From Bacillota bacterium (GTDB taxonomy: Bacteria > Bacillota_E > JAJZYS01 > JAILZS01), in contig JAKASY010000061.1 in assembly GCA_021817625.1 (NCBI GenBank), forward strand, positions 1 to 8,494: a stretch of 8,494 nucleotides of DNA, given 5' to 3'. Below the pieces are notes generated by a model. It ran no database searches, was not told where the DNA came from, and saw only the letters and a program-made list of their open reading frames with translations. Of the stretch, positions 7,509 through 8,494 are shown one piece after another. Within the stretch, counting starts at the first letter, position 1, and each line of letters opens with the position of its first letter. The position numbers and the translations under genes are program-made.

Positions 7509-7820
7509 ATGGCCGCGAGTCGTCATGGTCAGGGACCGCGCCCCACCCTCACACACCGATTCTCCTTCTGGGCGACCACGCCGACAGGGTGGTGGGCTGT
7601 GGGCCTGGCGGCTGCGTCGATCGTGCTTATCCCAAGTTGGAGACTGATGGGCACGGTAGGCGCCATACCGGGTCTGGCCCGCGGCTTTGCCGGCGGTCTC
7701 GTCGCGCTTGTGGCGATGACCGGGCAGAGGGAACGGTCGATCACGGTCGTTGCCAGCCTGGTGCCGTTCTCGTTCGCGGTCGTCTTCGCGCTGGCCGAGC
7801 TGATCGTCGGTCACTCCTAG
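7509..7820 (+). CDS. small hypothetical membrane protein (three helices)
   Basis: This 103-residue protein has a short basic, polar N-terminus (MAASRHGQGPRPTLTHRFSF) and three hydrophobic stretches: GWWAVGLAAASIVLIPSW (about 30-47), GLARGFAGGLVALVAMT (about 57-73) and ITVVASLVPFSFAVVFALAE (about 80-99). It ends in LIVGHS before TAG 7818-7820. No catalytic motif is visible and I do not recognise the family. The frame stays open back to ATG 7320, but those 63 residues are Arg-rich and lack any pattern, and the ribosome binding site lies directly before 7509. The gene stands alone, more than 500 bases after the exporter operon, on the same strand. It could be an accessory membrane subunit or an unrelated stress or transport protein; neither can be shown here. 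Confidence 0.62.
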   Translation: MAASRHGQGPRPTLTHRFSFWATTPTGWWAVGLAAASIVLIPSWRLMGTVGAIPGLARGFAGGLVALVAMTGQRERSITVVASLVPFSFAVVFALAELIVGHS

Positions 7821-8353
7821 TGGGACCGCATGCTCACCGGTGGTTGCTGCGCGGAACGGCGAAGGACGAGGGCCCTTGCCGCGCCTGGTCCAGTGAAACG
7901 GGATTGTACCAGCGTTGATCCGATCGAGGTACGCTACGATCCGCTTGGCAGTCGAAAGGGGCGGAAGCGGTCGATCAAGCAGCCCAGTGTGCTCGAACCC
8001 GCGTGCCCCCTGTACTGGTGCTCTCTCGGCCCGCCGAACCCGGCGAACGTCGTGGCACGGGCGGACCCGTCCGCGCCGTGACGTCAGAAGAGCGGGCGAC
8101 GCGCCGGGGACCATCATGGCGAACGCCATGACAGGGTGCCTTGACGCAATCCAATGAGCACGGCCTGAGCACTGCGGCTCCCCGGCGCCCGACGAGCACT
8201 CCGGCTGACCTCATCGCCGACCATGACCAAACCCTCTTCAGGTGCGGCCTCGCCCATGCCATTGGGTATAAGGAGGCGCCACCCGGTGAGCACAAGAGTG
8301 AGCCTGCTTCGGGTGGCACCAACGATACCGAGGCCGCAAACCCCGGGTGCGAT
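7821..8353. other. intergenic/decayed stretch
   Basis: No intact gene is supported in these 533 bases. Contents are the possible IS630 tail (7868-7979), a small hairpin CATGGC-GAAC-GCCATG at 8115-8130, and a strong Shine-Dalgarno-like AAGGAGG at 8271-8277. The last is followed by GTG 8286, which opens a 29-codon frame ending inside the tRNA fragment. Longer open frames (plus 8141-8362, minus 8322-7975 and 8129-7422) have no recognisable motif. Confidence 0.4.
7868..7979 (-). mobile_element. possible remnant of IS630-type transposase C-terminus
   Basis: On the minus strand one frame reads LSTAKRIVAYLDRINAGTIP followed by FHWTRRGKG. The spacing of a Ser/Thr-Lys helix, AYLxxxN and PFxWTxxGK resembles the very end of IS630-family transposases (family pattern: ...AYxxxYN...PFxWTYxGxPL). 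No upstream DDE-domain sequence could be found in the adjoining minus-strand frames, and no terminal inverted repeats were identified. If real, it is only the last 30-40 codons of a decayed insertion sequence. A chance match in GC-rich DNA is the alternative. Confidence 0.33.
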
Positions 8354-8390
8354 TGGAACTGAAGACGGGACTTGAACCCGTGACCTCCTG
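8354..8390 (-). tRNA. tRNA 3' fragment (T arm, acceptor strand, CCA), 5' half missing
   Basis: Read on the minus strand the segment runs: part of an anticodon stem (CAGG), variable loop AGGTC, T stem ACGGG, loop TTCAAGT, T stem CCCGT, acceptor strand CTTCAGT, discriminator T and CCA. The T arm (plus 8365-8381) is a perfect 5-bp stem with a 7-base loop and contains the GGTTCAAGTCC consensus. The sequence beyond 8390 does not supply an anticodon arm, a D arm or an ACTGAAG strand to pair with the acceptor, so only the last 37 or so bases of a tRNA are here. The CAGGAGGTCAC string resembles bacterial tRNA-Thr genes, but identity is uncertain. Such 3' ends are typical attachment-site copies left by tRNA-targeted integrases. 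Confidence 0.6.
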
Positions 8391-8494
8391 CCTACCATGA
8401 CCACGTTCGGTCGATCAGCGAAAGTCGGGCAAGGCGAGGAATGGCTCTGTGGAGCGGTTTCGGACGAGGACGACAATCAGCAACGGCGGCCCAG
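8391..8494. other. window edge, no assignable gene
   Basis: A plus-strand frame from ATG 8397 (MTTFGRSAKVGQGEEWLCG and onward) stays open to the window end. It has no ribosome binding site and begins right beside the tRNA fragment. It could be the start of a gene that leaves the window, or chance. There is too little sequence to decide. Confidence 0.15.

Noticed and set aside
7985..8010. GGGTTCGAGCAC on the minus strand, like a tRNA T loop
   Set aside because: The flanks cannot form a 5-bp T stem and no other tRNA arm is nearby.
7422..8129. Minus-strand open frame of about 235 codons
   Set aside because: Mostly motif-free and opposite the small membrane protein gene. Only the short IS630-like part (7868-7979) is kept as a tentative remnant.
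8115..8130. Hairpin CATGGC-GAAC-GCCATG
   Set aside because: Six-base arms with a 4-base spacer are expected by chance, and there is no T tract or gene end to give it meaning.
8141..8362. Plus-strand open frame from TTG 8141
   Set aside because: No ribosome binding site, no motif, and it runs into the tRNA fragment.

Overview
This is a GC-rich bacterial window. Codons strongly prefer G or C in the third position, and starts include TTG and GTG as well as ATG. Lineage cannot be fixed without a search. The gene styles (a separately encoded ChrB-type pair, a DUF4396 remnant, an HTxPGPTHTFV-type phosphotransferase) would fit a high-GC environmental group such as Chloroflexota/Thermomicrobia or Actinomycetota; this is inference.

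Left part (1-2097, minus strand): a chromate/metal-response segment. The two halves of the chromate-resistance regulator ChrB are encoded as adjacent genes, N-terminal domain first and C-terminal domain second, 4 bases apart. About 330 bases further downstream lies a recognisable but broken DUF4396 membrane-protein gene, whose conserved pieces are spread over two reading frames with at least four frame changes. A possible short frameshifted fragment lies at the window edge.

Centre (2098-6982, plus strand): a 115-base divergent intergenic region with promoter-like and operator-like elements is followed by a tightly packed five-gene operon. The order is aminoglycoside-phosphotransferase-fold protein, ABC ATPase, ABC-2 permease, second ABC ATPase, second ABC-2 permease. 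Junctions 2-3, 3-4 and 4-5 overlap, which suggests translational coupling. The two permeases share a C-terminal motif block, so the locus looks like a duplicated ATPase-permease module now encoding one hetero-oligomeric exporter or two related ones. Two things are odd. The kinase-like protein has Asn where the catalytic Asp of the HxD motif should be, and the last permease has no canonical start codon for its conserved N-terminus (only an ATA inside an ATAG overlap with the upstream stop).

Right part (6983-8494): mostly non-coding or decayed DNA. It holds a small three-helix membrane-protein gene with an excellent ribosome binding site, a perfect 16-base palindrome, a possible IS630-type transposase tail, and the 3' part of a tRNA (T arm, acceptor strand and CCA) without its 5' half. 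The last item suggests an old tRNA-targeted integration boundary. No CRISPR array, rRNA or complete tRNA was seen.

The best candidate for something undescribed is the central operon: a kinase-like protein with an altered catalytic loop, co-encoded with a paired ABC-2 exporter.
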